This document shows positions 46,259 through 55,419 of a DNA stretch of 64,000 bases, piece by piece; within the stretch, counting starts at the first letter, position 1, and every line of letters starts with the position of its first letter. This stretch comes from an uncultured Bacteroidales bacterium (GTDB lineage Bacteria > Bacteroidota > Bacteroidia > Bacteroidales > Porphyromonadaceae): contig CAMYPM010000008.1 of the NCBI GenBank assembly GCA_947290775.1, positions 1-64,000 on the forward strand, written 5' to 3'. The translations under genes and the position numbers were made by a program. The notes below the pieces were generated by a model. It was not told the origin of the DNA and searched no databases. It was given only the letters and a program-made list of their open reading frames with translations.

Positions 46259-46280
46259 AGATCTTTTGCTGTAAAGATCT
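46259..46280. repeat. Palindrome with GATCTTT-N6-AAAGATC core (copy 2)
   Basis: AGATCTTT (46259-46266), a 6-base loop and AAAGATCT (46273-46280) form a perfect 8-bp stem just after the selU stop and 13 bases before copy 3. Confidence 0.75.
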
Positions 46281-46293
46281 ATAAGTTTCAACT

Positions 46294-46338
46294 AATAGGT
46301 ACAGATCTTTCCGTCGAAAGATCTGTACCTATTTTTTT
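46294..46338. terminator. 17-bp perfect stem with GATCTTT core (copy 3), terminator between selU and hflX
   Basis: The arms at 46294-46310 and 46317-46333 are perfectly complementary for 17 bp with loop CCGTCG, and T residues follow. It lies between convergent genes (selU rightward, hflX leftward) and fits a bidirectional terminator. Its core is shared with copies 1 and 2. Confidence 0.9.
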
Positions 46339-46397
46339 ATCATGTCTTATGTCTGAATAAAGGAGTTGATTATAGGACATTAGGTATACAGAGATTC

Positions 46398-47621
46398 CTA
46401 CTCCTCAACCAAGTCGCTATAATCCTCAAATAAGAAGTCGTTGTAGGGATATCGCTTTACATGTATCTCCTTTACACGCTCATAGAGAGCTTGTTTAAGC
46501 TCATCAACGCCCTCCCCTGTACGTGCCGAAATGAAAAAGCAATCATCCTTCATCTTAGCCATCCAACTTTTCTGAAGATCACCGAGACTATAGTTTTCTC
46601 TTTCGAATGGGGTTAGATCATCCTCATCTTTCGGTTGCCAAGAAAAAGCATCCACTTTATTAAAGATCAACATGGAGGGACGCTCCTCTCCATTCAGTAT
46701 ATCCGCCAATGTATCTTCCACAATGGCAATTTGTGATTCAAAATCAGGATGGGATATATCAACTATATGCAGCAGTAAGTCGGCTTCACGCACCTCGTCC
46801 AAAGTACTCTTGAAGCTCTCTATCAATTGGGTGGGAAGCTTTCGAATAAAGCCGACTGTATCGGAGAGTAGGAATGGCAAATTATAAAGCACTACTTTAC
46901 GCACAGTAGTGTCTAAAGTAGCAAAGAGTTTGTTTTCCGCAAAAACATCGCTCTTGGCTATTCTATTCATCAATGTTGATTTACCAACGTTGGTATAGCC
47001 CACAAGAGCCACACGCACCATCTTACCCCGCCCTCTTCGCTGCTGACTTTTTTGTTGATCAATATGCTTCAGCTCCTCTTTTAGCTTGGCTATTCTAGTC
47101 AGTACGATTCGTCTGTCGGTTTCCAGCTGTGTTTCACCGGGCCCTCTCATACCCACACCTCCGCGCTGACGTTCCAAATGCGTCCACATACGGGTTAGAC
47201 GAGGGAGCATATATTGGTATTCAGCTAATTCTACTTGAGCTTTGGCATGTGCTGTTTGTGCACGCGTAGCAAAAATATCTAGGATCAGGGCAGTTCTATC
47301 CAATAGGCGAATCCCAATGGTACGCTCTATATTGCGAATTTGATTGGGCGCAAGTTCATCATCAAATAGAGCTATTTCTATTTCATGATCTGATACATAG
47401 GCAGCGATTTCATCTAATTTACCCTTTCCTACATAGGTAACTGAATTCACTACATCTAACCTTTGTACAAATCGGGCCTTTTCTTTCATTCCGGCAGTCA
47501 AAGCGAGAAATGCCAATTCATCTAAGCAATCAGCTACCTGTTGGTCGCTGGTACCGGGTTGTTGTACACTAACCAATATGGCAGACAACATGTTGGGATC
47601 AGTATCATTCTTTTCTTTCAT
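46398..47621 (-). CDS. hflX: GTPase HflX
   Basis: A 407-residue ribosome-associated GTPase. The N-terminal HflX domain ends in LERQRGGVGMRGPGETQLET, a family signature. The G domain has G1 GYTNVGKSTLMNRI, G3 LLSDTVGFIRKLP and G4 FNKVDAF. HflX rescues or splits stalled ribosomes. Its -7 promoter box lies only five bases before the ATG. Confidence 0.95.
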   Translation of the reverse strand: MKEKNDTDPNMLSAILVSVQQPGTSDQQVADCLDELAFLALTAGMKEKARFVQRLDVVNSVTYVGKGKLDEIAAYVSDHEIEIALFDDELAPNQIRNIERTIGIRLLDRTALILDIFATRAQTAHAKAQVELAEYQYMLPRLTRMWTHLERQRGGVGMRGPGETQLETDRRIVLTRIAKLKEELKHIDQQKSQQRRGRGKMVRVALVGYTNVGKSTLMNRIAKSDVFAENKLFATLDTTVRKVVLYNLPFLLSDTVGFIRKLPTQLIESFKSTLDEVREADLLLHIVDISHPDFESQIAIVEDTLADILNGEERPSMLIFNKVDAFSWQPKDEDDLTPFERENYSLGDLQKSWMAKMKDDCFFISARTGEGVDELKQALYERVKEIHVKRYPYNDFLFEDYSDLVEE

Positions 47622-47626
47622 CAGTA

Positions 47627-47634
47627 CAAAAATA
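47627..47634 (-). promoter_or_regulatory. -7 box of hflX, abutting the start codon
   Basis: Minus-strand TATTTTTG, five bases upstream of the hflX ATG. The transcription start would be at or a few bases before the AUG, so the mRNA is probably leaderless. Confidence 0.5.
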
Positions 47635-47796
47635 GCTATTTAACGACTTGTTGTATACTCTTGGCGCATACCACTTACCATAACGACAGTATTTTGCGCA
47701 ATGATATTCTTTCCTTGTTCGCATCACTCTCTCAAATAGGGACTTTAATCACTACCATAGTGTAAGAGAAACATAGTGGATGACAAAGTAAATAAC

Positions 47797-47804
47797 TATT
47801 TTTG
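47797..47804 (+). promoter_or_regulatory. -7 box of ychF
   Basis: TATTTTTG, 30 bases before the ychF ATG 47835. It also argues that the frame's earlier start (47802) overlaps the promoter and is not used. Confidence 0.5.
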
Positions 47805-47834
47805 CAACGTTATAGAGAAGTAAGAAGAAAGAAA

Positions 47835-48938
47835 ATGTCACTGCGATGCGGAATAGTGGGGTTACCCAACGTGGGTAAGTCCACACTTTTTAATTGTCTG
47901 TCGAATGCGAAAGCGCAAGCGGCTAACTTCCCCTTTTGCACAATTGAGCCTAATGTGGGGGTTATAACCGTGCCGGATGAGCGTTTGAACAAGCTCGCCG
48001 AGCTTGATAAGCCCAAACGAGTGATACCCGCTACGGTAGAGATAGTGGATATAGCCGGACTCGTTAAAGGAGCAAGCAAGGGAGAAGGACTAGGCAATAA
48101 GTTTTTGGCTAACATACGTGAAACAGATGCTATTCTGCATGTAGTTCGCTGTTTTGAGGATGACAATGTGACCCACGTAGATGGGAGTATAGATCCCCTT
48201 CGAGATAAAGAAATTATAGACACGGAGCTACAGCTAAAGGATCTGGAGACTATAGAAAGCAGGTTGGCAAAGGTGGAAAAGCAAGCCCAAACAGGTGGAG
48301 ATAAGCAAGCCGCTCTCTTAGCTAACGTACTTCGTGCGTATCATGAAGTGCTTATACAAGGAAAGAATGCCCGCACAGTAACGTTTGACAAGCAAGAAGA
48401 ACAAGAAGCTGCAAAGGGACTTTTTCTTCTCTCTGCAAAGCCTGTCCTATATGTTTGTAATGTAAACGATGCAGATGCAGTGAAAGGCAATAAGTATACA
48501 AAACTTATTGCTGATGCAGCGCAAAGCGAAGGAGCGGAGATGATGATCGTAGCCGCTAAGACAGAGAGCGAAATTGCTGAGTTTGAGGATTACGAGGAGC
48601 GCAAAGTATTCTTAGAGGAATTAGGACTTGAGGAGAGTGGGGTTAGTCGCTTGATTAGGAGTGCCTATCATTTGCTTAATTTAGAGACTTTTTTTACCAC
48701 AGGAAGCGATGAATCTCGAGCTTGGACCTTTCACAAAGGCAGTAAAGCCCCTCAGTGTGCAGGGGTTATCCATACCGACTTTGAGCGCGGCTTCATACGA
48801 GCAGAGGTAATTAAGTATGAAGATTACATTACTTATGGAAGCGAAGCTGCGATCCGAGAAGCCGGTAAAATGAATATTGAAGGAAAAGATTATGTAGTGC
48901 AAGATGGTGACATAATGCACTTCCGTTTCAATGTTTGA
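47835..48938 (+). CDS. ychF: Redox-regulated ATPase YchF (Obg family)
   Basis: About 367 residues from MSLRCGIVG. G1 is GLPNVGKSTLFNCLSNAKA and G3 VDIAGLVKGASKGEGLGNK. The G4 position is CNVNDAD instead of NKxD, the feature that gives YchF its ATP preference. A TGS domain closes the protein (FHKGSKAPQCAGVIHTDFE, then EGKDYVVQDGDIMHFRFNV). The start was chosen by homology; the alternative 11 residues upstream would lie over the -7 box. It overlaps the next gene by eight bases. Confidence 0.95.
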   Translation: MSLRCGIVGLPNVGKSTLFNCLSNAKAQAANFPFCTIEPNVGVITVPDERLNKLAELDKPKRVIPATVEIVDIAGLVKGASKGEGLGNKFLANIRETDAILHVVRCFEDDNVTHVDGSIDPLRDKEIIDTELQLKDLETIESRLAKVEKQAQTGGDKQAALLANVLRAYHEVLIQGKNARTVTFDKQEEQEAAKGLFLLSAKPVLYVCNVNDADAVKGNKYTKLIADAAQSEGAEMMIVAAKTESEIAEFEDYEERKVFLEELGLEESGVSRLIRSAYHLLNLETFFTTGSDESRAWTFHKGSKAPQCAGVIHTDFERGFIRAEVIKYEDYITYGSEAAIREAGKMNIEGKDYVVQDGDIMHFRFNV

Positions 48939-49521
48939 CAACTACCCTTTCCATAGCGAGGAAGAAAAGAAGTCACTGAGCTGTGAATGGTACCGTTCAA
49001 GCAGTGATCCGTACTTGATGGATATATACCATCAAGCTCGTTCGCTCTGCTTTCAGCTAAACAGTACTCCTCCGGATGATCAGACTATCCGTCTACAGCT
49101 CTTAAGGAAGTTACTTTACCATTTAGGAAAAGAAACAACCATCGTGGGACCTTTTTTCTGTGATGTGGGTCAACACACCGCTATTGGAGCACATTGCTTC
49201 ATCAATGCCTACACAACGATCTTAGATGGAGCTTTTGTAAGCATAGGTGACAATGTATTTATTGCACCACATGTAGGTATCTATACGAATACCCACCCTA
49301 TAGAAGACGTGGCTATGCGCAATGCAGGTTACGAGCAATCGCTCCCAATTACCATAGAGAATGATGTATGGATTGGTGCAGGTGCGATTATCTTAGCAGG
49401 GGTTACGATAGGGAAACAATCTGTTATTGGAGCCGGCAGTGTGGTTACCCACGATGTACCAGCTCACTCAGTAGTAGCAGGAAATCCGGCAAGAATAATA
49501 CGACATATTGTACACGCTTAA
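48931..49521 (+). CDS. Sugar O-acetyltransferase (maltose/galactoside acetyltransferase family)
   Basis: A 196-residue left-handed beta-helix acetyltransferase. An N-terminal helical Mac domain (about 1-55) is followed by hexapeptide repeats, with PHVGIYTNTHPIED holding the catalytic His. VWIGAGAIILAGVTIGKQSVIGAGSVVTHDVPAHSVVAGNPARI is split over two repeats and ends in the classic tail. It acetylates a sugar 6-hydroxyl with acetyl-CoA; the natural acceptor is unclear. It overlaps ychF by eight bases. Confidence 0.92.
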   Translation: MFDNYPFHSEEEKKSLSCEWYRSSSDPYLMDIYHQARSLCFQLNSTPPDDQTIRLQLLRKLLYHLGKETTIVGPFFCDVGQHTAIGAHCFINAYTTILDGAFVSIGDNVFIAPHVGIYTNTHPIEDVAMRNAGYEQSLPITIENDVWIGAGAIILAGVTIGKQSVIGAGSVVTHDVPAHSVVAGNPARIIRHIVHA

Positions 49522-49530
49522 CGAATCTCA

Positions 49531-50592
49531 ATGTATATGAAACAGGCAAATAACTCAACCACACCACGCATATTACTGATATATACGGGCGGAACTATTG
49601 GCATGATTGAGAATCCTGAAACAGGGAGACTACAGGCTTTTAAATTTGCTTTCCTTGAGGAAAACATGCCTGAGCTTAAGCGTCTCTCCTTCAATGTAGA
49701 CAGCATCCAATTCGCTCCTCCCGTTGATTCCTCCAACATCACCATATCCCATTGGTTAGAGTTGGCTGAGATCATTGAGAGCAGGCAAAATGATTATGAT
49801 GGATTTGTCGTTTTGCATGGTACTGACACCATGAGCTACACCTCATCGGCACTCAGCTTCCTCCTAAAGGGATTGGGAAAGCCGGTAATTCTTACCGGAA
49901 GCCAGCTACCTATTGGACGCTTGCGTACTGACGGGAAGGAAAACCTTCTCACCGCTTTACAAATAGCAGCTGCCCGTGACGAGCAGGGGAAACCAATGGT
50001 ACCAGAGGTATGCATATACTTCAACACGAATCTAATGCGTGGGAATAGAACGGTTAAAGTCAGTGCCGATCAGTTTGATGCCTTCGTATCGTACAACTAT
50101 CCCATTCTAGCTCATGCAGGTATCGATATCTGCTTCAATACTAAACACATACAACACCAAGAAGACAGCTTCGGATTTACTACACGTAGGGCTTTAGAGC
50201 GCAATATATCTTTACTACATCTATTTCCCGGTATTACAGAAGAGGTTGTGCGCTCCATTCTTACAGCCCCCAAACTTCGAGGGGTTGTATTAGAGAGCTA
50301 TGGGAGTGGCAATGCACCTACCGAGGATTGGTTCATCAATCTACTCCAAGACGCCATAAAAAAAGAGATAGTGATCGTGAATGTGACGCAATGCCAAACC
50401 GGAAGTGTGGAAATGAACCGCTATGAAACAGGAGCTAGACTGGCAGAGATTGGGGTTGCCTCAGGATATGATATGACCAGCGAAACAGCGATTACCAAGT
50501 TGATGTTTCTATTAGCCCAATCACTTACTCCCCAAGAGGTTGCCTTCCATATGGAGCACTCCATCTGTGGAGAGCTAACACGTAATGACTGA
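49531..50592 (+). CDS. ansA: Asparaginase (type I)
   Basis: A 353-residue cytosolic-type asparaginase; no signal peptide. The first catalytic motif is IYTGGTIGMIENPETG with the nucleophilic Thr. The second is VLHGTDTMSYTSSALSF. ILTGSQLPIGRLRTDGKENL is typical of the family. The asparagine/aspartate product could feed amino-acid fermentation. It overlaps the next gene by eight bases. Confidence 0.93.
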   Translation: MYMKQANNSTTPRILLIYTGGTIGMIENPETGRLQAFKFAFLEENMPELKRLSFNVDSIQFAPPVDSSNITISHWLELAEIIESRQNDYDGFVVLHGTDTMSYTSSALSFLLKGLGKPVILTGSQLPIGRLRTDGKENLLTALQIAAARDEQGKPMVPEVCIYFNTNLMRGNRTVKVSADQFDAFVSYNYPILAHAGIDICFNTKHIQHQEDSFGFTTRRALERNISLLHLFPGITEEVVRSILTAPKLRGVVLESYGSGNAPTEDWFINLLQDAIKKEIVIVNVTQCQTGSVEMNRYETGARLAEIGVASGYDMTSETAITKLMFLLAQSLTPQEVAFHMEHSICGELTRND

Positions 50593-51391
50593 TTCACAAA
50601 GCATTGTCAAATTCATGAGCATAGGGAGCGGTAGCAGTGGCAATTGCTACTGCTTTGCTATGAATGAAGGGTTATTACTCCTTGATGTAGGCTTACCCAT
50701 TCGCACGATCAAACACGCATTAGAAAAAGAGGGTTATGGATTAGATGATATTAAAGCCATATTGGTGACCCATGAGCATAGTGATCATACCCGCTCCCTT
50801 TTTCGTCTTGCCAATGCAAGTAAAATACCGATTTACGGAAAGAAGCTACTATTCAGTGCCTTAGATCGCTTAAGACAGAAGCCCATTCCCGTCTCACAGC
50901 GTGTATATATAGAAAGCGAGTCGCCGTTTGAGCTAATGGGCGCCTCAATAATTCCGTTTGACATACCTCATGACAGCTTGAGTAACGTGGGGTACCTCCT
51001 ACGATTTCCGCATACCTCTATTGGGATTATTAGTGACGCGGGCTATGTTACTCCCCTCATAAGGCAGTATGCGGCCATGGCAGATTATTTGGTGTTGGAA
51101 GCAAACTATGACCCCGGGATGTTGATCTATGGTAAATATCCACCTGAATTAAAAGCACGAATAGCAAGTAAAAATGGGCATCTCAGCAACGAAGACGCAG
51201 CTATCTTTCTTGCCTCATTAGACCCCAAGAAACTTAAACACGTTTGGCTCTGCCATCTAAGTCGAGAGAACAATACACACGAAAAGTGCCGTGAAACATT
51301 TTCCACCTTTTGCGATGAAATTTTTCAAGGACGTGATTACCTCTCTATTCTTCCTCGCTTTGATGCAACGGATCTAATTCCACTGCTATGA
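50585..51391 (+). CDS. MBL-fold metallohydrolase (YycJ/WalJ-like)
   Basis: A 268-residue metallo-beta-lactamase-fold hydrolase. SIGSGSSGNCYCF near the N-terminus and VTHEHSDHTRSL (HxHxDH) supply the metal site; DIPHDSLSNVGYL and HVWLCHLSRENNT add further His ligands. The pattern matches the YycJ/WalJ group, implicated as a DNA or RNA exonuclease in Firmicutes, though the substrate here is unproven. Confidence 0.85.
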   Translation: MTDSQSIVKFMSIGSGSSGNCYCFAMNEGLLLLDVGLPIRTIKHALEKEGYGLDDIKAILVTHEHSDHTRSLFRLANASKIPIYGKKLLFSALDRLRQKPIPVSQRVYIESESPFELMGASIIPFDIPHDSLSNVGYLLRFPHTSIGIISDAGYVTPLIRQYAAMADYLVLEANYDPGMLIYGKYPPELKARIASKNGHLSNEDAAIFLASLDPKKLKHVWLCHLSRENNTHEKCRETFSTFCDEIFQGRDYLSILPRFDATDLIPLL

Positions 51392-51405
51392 AATGTTTTT
51401 GCGGA

Positions 51406-51436
51406 TTGATCAAAGAGAGTTTTTCCATTATCTTTA
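51406..51436 (+). promoter_or_regulatory. Promoter candidate of the HhH/barrel gene
   Basis: TTG (51406-51408) and TATCTTTA (51429-51436, one mismatch to TAnnTTTG) are separated by 20 bases, the canonical spacing. The start codon is 66 bases downstream. Confidence 0.45.
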
Positions 51437-51502
51437 AATCAAACGACAAAACTACCAACTGTTCATATTTGCAAAAAGTAAACAAAAACACATAGAGATA
51501 GA

Positions 51503-53476
51503 ATGACAGGCACTATCCGATGCTTATGGGTATCTATACTACTATTATTCAGTTGGATACAAATTGCTTTTTCCCAGCAGGAAAATACTGTTTCTCCGCC
51601 CCCAACTCCTTCTACGGAAGAAATAATGAGAATCATAGAGGACGGCTATGTGGCAGAAGATGCCATATCCGACTTTTTGGATCTCTCCGGAGCGGGCAAG
51701 CTTCCTACGCCTTCTGCGCCCTCCTATAACGTGAATCTTATTTCTATTGATGAGCTTAGAGAGCACTTAGGTGCTGATAGTATCCAAGCGGCTGCGTTGG
51801 TAACTTATCGTCATCAGAAAGGAGGTAGAATACGCTCTGTCTCTGAATTAAAACTAATCCCCTATTGGGATAAGAAAACTATTGACCGGATAGCTCCTCA
51901 TCTATCCTTCGAGTATACGTCCGACAAACAACAGAACAAAGTAAAGGGAGAAGCTATCATAAGCTTATCTGCTCCCTTTATGTCAAAGCCTAGTGCTCCT
52001 ATAGAATACTTAGGTCCATCATACGAAACACAGGTGCGTATAAGGGGACAGGTAGCAAATTTACAGTATGGGCTTCTAGCAGACAAAGACCGATACGAAC
52101 CTATCTTCTCACATGGGACGAAAGGATTTGATTCCTATGGGATTCATATAACTTATATTTCCGACAAAGGACTCCTGAGAAAAATGATCATAGGAGACTA
52201 CGGGTTAGATTGGGGATTAGGTCTGATTGCCCGCAATAGCTTCATGCGGGGTATTATTCCTTACAGTAAGACAATTAAGCGTTCTAAAGGGATACTACCC
52301 ATACTGACAGATAATTATAATGCGCACCTACGAGGTGCTGCCATAGAGCTCGGGCATAAAGAAGTGTCGCTCACTTTTTCTTATTCACGCCAACATTTAG
52401 ATGGTGCTTATGACCAAAGGCATAATACTATTATAAGGCTACGCCCCGAACTTCCTCATCGCACAGAGCAAGATCTACAACTACGCCACAAGGTGATAGA
52501 GCAAAGCTATGCAGGACGTGTACAATGGGAGCGGAGCACCTTCAGAATCGGGGTAAACGGAATTTTAATTAACTGGGATGGAGCTTACCTAAGTTATATG
52601 CCCGGTTACTTTTCGCATCCTTCCTTTCACAATAAAATGAAGCATTCTCTTGTTTCCGCAGATAGCTATTGGATATCTCTTGATGGACGACTCTCATTTG
52701 CTGCAGAGGCTGCTTTATCAGATAGCAAGGGCTTCGCTGCTGTTGCTACGGGTCGTTATAATGCAGGAAGTAGGGGATCTCTTTTCATCGCTATAAGACA
52801 CTTATCAGCCGACTACATCTCCCGAAGAGGCAATTCTCTCACACGTTTTACAACTCTCGGGAATGAGCAAGGTGCCTTTATTCGTTACTCTACCCCACTG
52901 CCATATTACCTTACGATTGACAGTTATCTCGATTTGTATCGTTCTCTCCATCCAAGGCATAACAAAGAAGACAAGACAAGGGGACTAATTCTTTCCTCTA
53001 CACTTACTTATGCCCGCAATGAACAAGGGAGAATATATACCACCTATACTTATCGGAAAGAGAATGATGCAAATGCCTACTTTAGGGTGCTTTTAGGAAC
53101 TGACTGGTTTCTTTCTCCGAAATGGAAGTTACGATTTATCGGGCAATACAAAAGAGTTGGTGAAAATTCTAAAGGGGCTATGCTCTCCGCACAAGCTACC
53201 TACCATCCGTCACACACTCTTAAAGTGAATCTGCTTGGGGCTATCTTTAGTACCTCCGACTTTGCCTCTCGCACCTACTTGTATATACCCCGCGTTCGCT
53301 TTACAAAAGGGCAAATGATGTACTACGGAAGAGGAGGATTAGTAAGTCTTTCCTCTTCACTACGAGTTAAGAATTGGAATGTTGAAGGAGCTATTGGCTA
53401 CATTAGTACCTCAAAATCACTCAAAGGAACACCAAGTAGCTTTGAAGGAGCCGTTTCGTTTTCCTACCACTACTAA
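51503..53476 (+). CDS. Helix-hairpin-helix protein with predicted outer-membrane barrel
   Basis: A 657-residue exported protein. The signal peptide ends about residue 24 (IAFSQ). A ComEA-like helix-hairpin-helix domain follows (about 75-120, NLISIDELREHLGADSIQAAALVTYRHQ in two parts). From about 150 the sequence is alternating polar/hydrophobic strands rich in Tyr and Ser, ending SFSYHY with a C-terminal aromatic typical of barrels. DNA-binding HhH fused to an outer-membrane barrel is known in Bacteroidota but its role is not established; DNA uptake is a guess. Confidence 0.65.
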   Translation: MTGTIRCLWVSILLLFSWIQIAFSQQENTVSPPPTPSTEEIMRIIEDGYVAEDAISDFLDLSGAGKLPTPSAPSYNVNLISIDELREHLGADSIQAAALVTYRHQKGGRIRSVSELKLIPYWDKKTIDRIAPHLSFEYTSDKQQNKVKGEAIISLSAPFMSKPSAPIEYLGPSYETQVRIRGQVANLQYGLLADKDRYEPIFSHGTKGFDSYGIHITYISDKGLLRKMIIGDYGLDWGLGLIARNSFMRGIIPYSKTIKRSKGILPILTDNYNAHLRGAAIELGHKEVSLTFSYSRQHLDGAYDQRHNTIIRLRPELPHRTEQDLQLRHKVIEQSYAGRVQWERSTFRIGVNGILINWDGAYLSYMPGYFSHPSFHNKMKHSLVSADSYWISLDGRLSFAAEAALSDSKGFAAVATGRYNAGSRGSLFIAIRHLSADYISRRGNSLTRFTTLGNEQGAFIRYSTPLPYYLTIDSYLDLYRSLHPRHNKEDKTRGLILSSTLTYARNEQGRIYTTYTYRKENDANAYFRVLLGTDWFLSPKWKLRFIGQYKRVGENSKGAMLSAQATYHPSHTLKVNLLGAIFSTSDFASRTYLYIPRVRFTKGQMMYYGRGGLVSLSSSLRVKNWNVEGAIGYISTSKSLKGTPSSFEGAVSFSYHY

Positions 53477-53490
53477 AGCTTTTATACCTC

Positions 53491-54174
53491 ATGATTCGCA
53501 TAATAATAAAAGGCATACTCATATCCTTAGCCATATCGGTTGATGCTTTCACTGTTGCTATGGTAGAGGGTTTACACATTCACGGCAAACACCGAACAAG
53601 ACAATTGTTTCAATTAGCCTTCTTCTTTTGTGTCACCAACGTGGCAATATTTATTATCGGATATTTGTTAGGGGCATCTATCGCCTCTACTTTCGATTCT
53701 ATTGACCATTGGGTTGCATTTGGTCTGCTCCTTCTTGTGGCATTACACATGCTGTATGATGTTATTTTCAGCAAGAAGAATAAGAAGGAACCTACTCTTA
53801 TGAGAAAGAATGACAGCTTTTCAGAAGTTCAAAAAAAGTTCAAATCACGACGTATGCTTCTGTTGTCATTAGCCATTGGAGTAGATGCTTTTGCGGTAGG
53901 TCTTAGTTATTCTCTCTCGGGAGATCCTCTATGGCTACACTCATTTATTTTCTTTTTGATCACATTTATTATATGCTTTGTAGGAGGTTGGTTAGGTGGC
54001 CAGATCAAGCAGCGTTATGTGAAGATAGCAGAAGTTGTGGGAGCTGTCGTACTTGTTCTAATAGGGATAAGTATCCTTATTGAGCACACGTCTCCCGATA
54101 GAGAGATCATGAAGCCTCAAACAGAAATCTATCTGATGCAATCTTATCAAAGAGATATTAATAAGGATCAGTAG
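53491..54174 (+). CDS. mntP: Manganese efflux pump MntP-like
   Basis: A 227-residue inner-membrane protein with six predicted helices. Acidic residues of the metal path are visible in SVDAFTVAM (about residues 16-24) and the repeated GVDAFAVGLSY (about 130-140). A cytoplasmic loop rich in Lys separates the two halves. MntP exports excess Mn2+. There is no yybP-ykoY riboswitch-like leader, and only 14 bases separate it from the barrel gene. Confidence 0.85.
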   Translation: MIRIIIKGILISLAISVDAFTVAMVEGLHIHGKHRTRQLFQLAFFFCVTNVAIFIIGYLLGASIASTFDSIDHWVAFGLLLLVALHMLYDVIFSKKNKKEPTLMRKNDSFSEVQKKFKSRRMLLLSLAIGVDAFAVGLSYSLSGDPLWLHSFIFFLITFIICFVGGWLGGQIKQRYVKIAEVVGAVVLVLIGISILIEHTSPDREIMKPQTEIYLMQSYQRDINKDQ

Positions 54175-54286
54175 CCACTTAGACCATAATACCCACAGAG
54201 CATAGATTATTGTCAACAGATACGCCTAAATGAGAAATACCCCATTTTGCCCTTGATATGCAAGTCGACATTTTGGATGAAAAGAG

Positions 54287-54294
54287 TAACTTTG
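54287..54294 (+). promoter_or_regulatory. -7 box of the DHH phosphoesterase gene, abutting the start codon
   Basis: TAACTTTG, six bases before the chosen ATG 54301. It argues against the longer frame beginning at 54247 and suggests a leaderless or nearly leaderless mRNA. Confidence 0.5.
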
Positions 54295-54300
54295 TGTACC

Positions 54301-55380
54301 ATGAAGATATATAACAATATTGACCCGAGTATACCAATAAATACTGAAGCTGAAGCCGCTCTCTTCACTCAATTGCAGAAGTCTCAGCATGTACTAATCT
54401 TGGGACATAAAGGGCCGGATGGAGATTCAGTAGGAAGCTCTTTAGCAATGCACTACTATTTGATGGCCATTGGAGTAAAGAGCACCGTTGTAATGGATGG
54501 ATCCTTTCCCTATACGCTAAAGAATATAGAGGGTCTGGATCATATCATATCCATCCACATGGACAACGTTCCTGAAGGATTGCAGCAACTCATAGACAAC
54601 ACTGATACAGTTCTTTGCTTAGACTTTAATAAGCTGAGTAGAACCGGAAAAACACTCACTTCTCTCCTTCAAGAAAGCCTTAGTAAGCAAAGGCGTCCCG
54701 TACTCTGCATTGATCATCATACTAATCCCCAAGACGAGGATTTTGATATACTCATCAGTGTTCCTCAAGCTTCTGCTACCTGTCATATATTGGCATTGCT
54801 ACTGATTGAAAGGATATCTTCATTCCCTCCAAAAATACAACAGATAATTGCTACTCAATTACTATGGGGTATTATCACAGATACAGGTCGCTTTAATCAT
54901 GCTTCAGGAAATCCAGCCTTATTTGAAGTAGTGGCGGATTTGATGCGGTTGGGTGCTCAAAAAGATCTCATCGTGAATGAAACCTTTCACAGCCATCCGG
55001 TGTCAAGGCTTCGCTTGGAAGGATATGTAATGGAGCATATGGTCATAAGAGAAGATCTCGGAGTTGCCTATTTCTCGCTCACCTTAGATGAACTAAAACA
55101 TTTTGGGGTTACGCCTGCTGATACGGAAGGGCTTGTCAATAAACCATTAGATATAGCCTCCATAAAGTGTAGTGCATTCTTTCGAGAAAGCCGAGAAGAA
55201 GGTATAAAGATATCAATGCGCAGTAAGGGAGACTTTGCTGTCAATGCGATATGCAGTACCTGCTACGGAGGAGGAGGACACATAAATGCTGCTGGTGGAG
55301 AATTAGCTTCAGGTAATATGGAAGAGGCTATTTCGCTCTTTCTTCAAGAAGTGACTTCATTCGCTGAAAAAGGAAAATAA
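54301..55380 (+). CDS. DHH family phosphoesterase (NrnA-like)
   Basis: About 359 residues. The DHH domain has LILGHKGPDGDSVGSSLAM, DTVLCLDFN and CIDHHTNP. The C-terminal DHHA1 domain ends GGGGHINAAGGEL. These fit bifunctional oligoribonuclease/pAp-phosphatase NrnA. The substrate is inferred. A start at ATG 54301 was picked because the -7 box overlaps upstream codons of the longer frame (54247). Confidence 0.87.
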   Translation: MKIYNNIDPSIPINTEAEAALFTQLQKSQHVLILGHKGPDGDSVGSSLAMHYYLMAIGVKSTVVMDGSFPYTLKNIEGLDHIISIHMDNVPEGLQQLIDNTDTVLCLDFNKLSRTGKTLTSLLQESLSKQRRPVLCIDHHTNPQDEDFDILISVPQASATCHILALLLIERISSFPPKIQQIIATQLLWGIITDTGRFNHASGNPALFEVVADLMRLGAQKDLIVNETFHSHPVSRLRLEGYVMEHMVIREDLGVAYFSLTLDELKHFGVTPADTEGLVNKPLDIASIKCSAFFRESREEGIKISMRSKGDFAVNAICSTCYGGGGHINAAGGELASGNMEEAISLFLQEVTSFAEKGK

Positions 55381-55419
55381 TATTTACACCCACACAATAA
55401 ATTTCAAGTAACGACAACC

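Noticed and set aside
47693..47700. Short palindrome TTGCGCAA between hflX and ychF
   Set aside because: An 8-base palindrome is expected by chance and has no matching partner or obvious regulator nearby.
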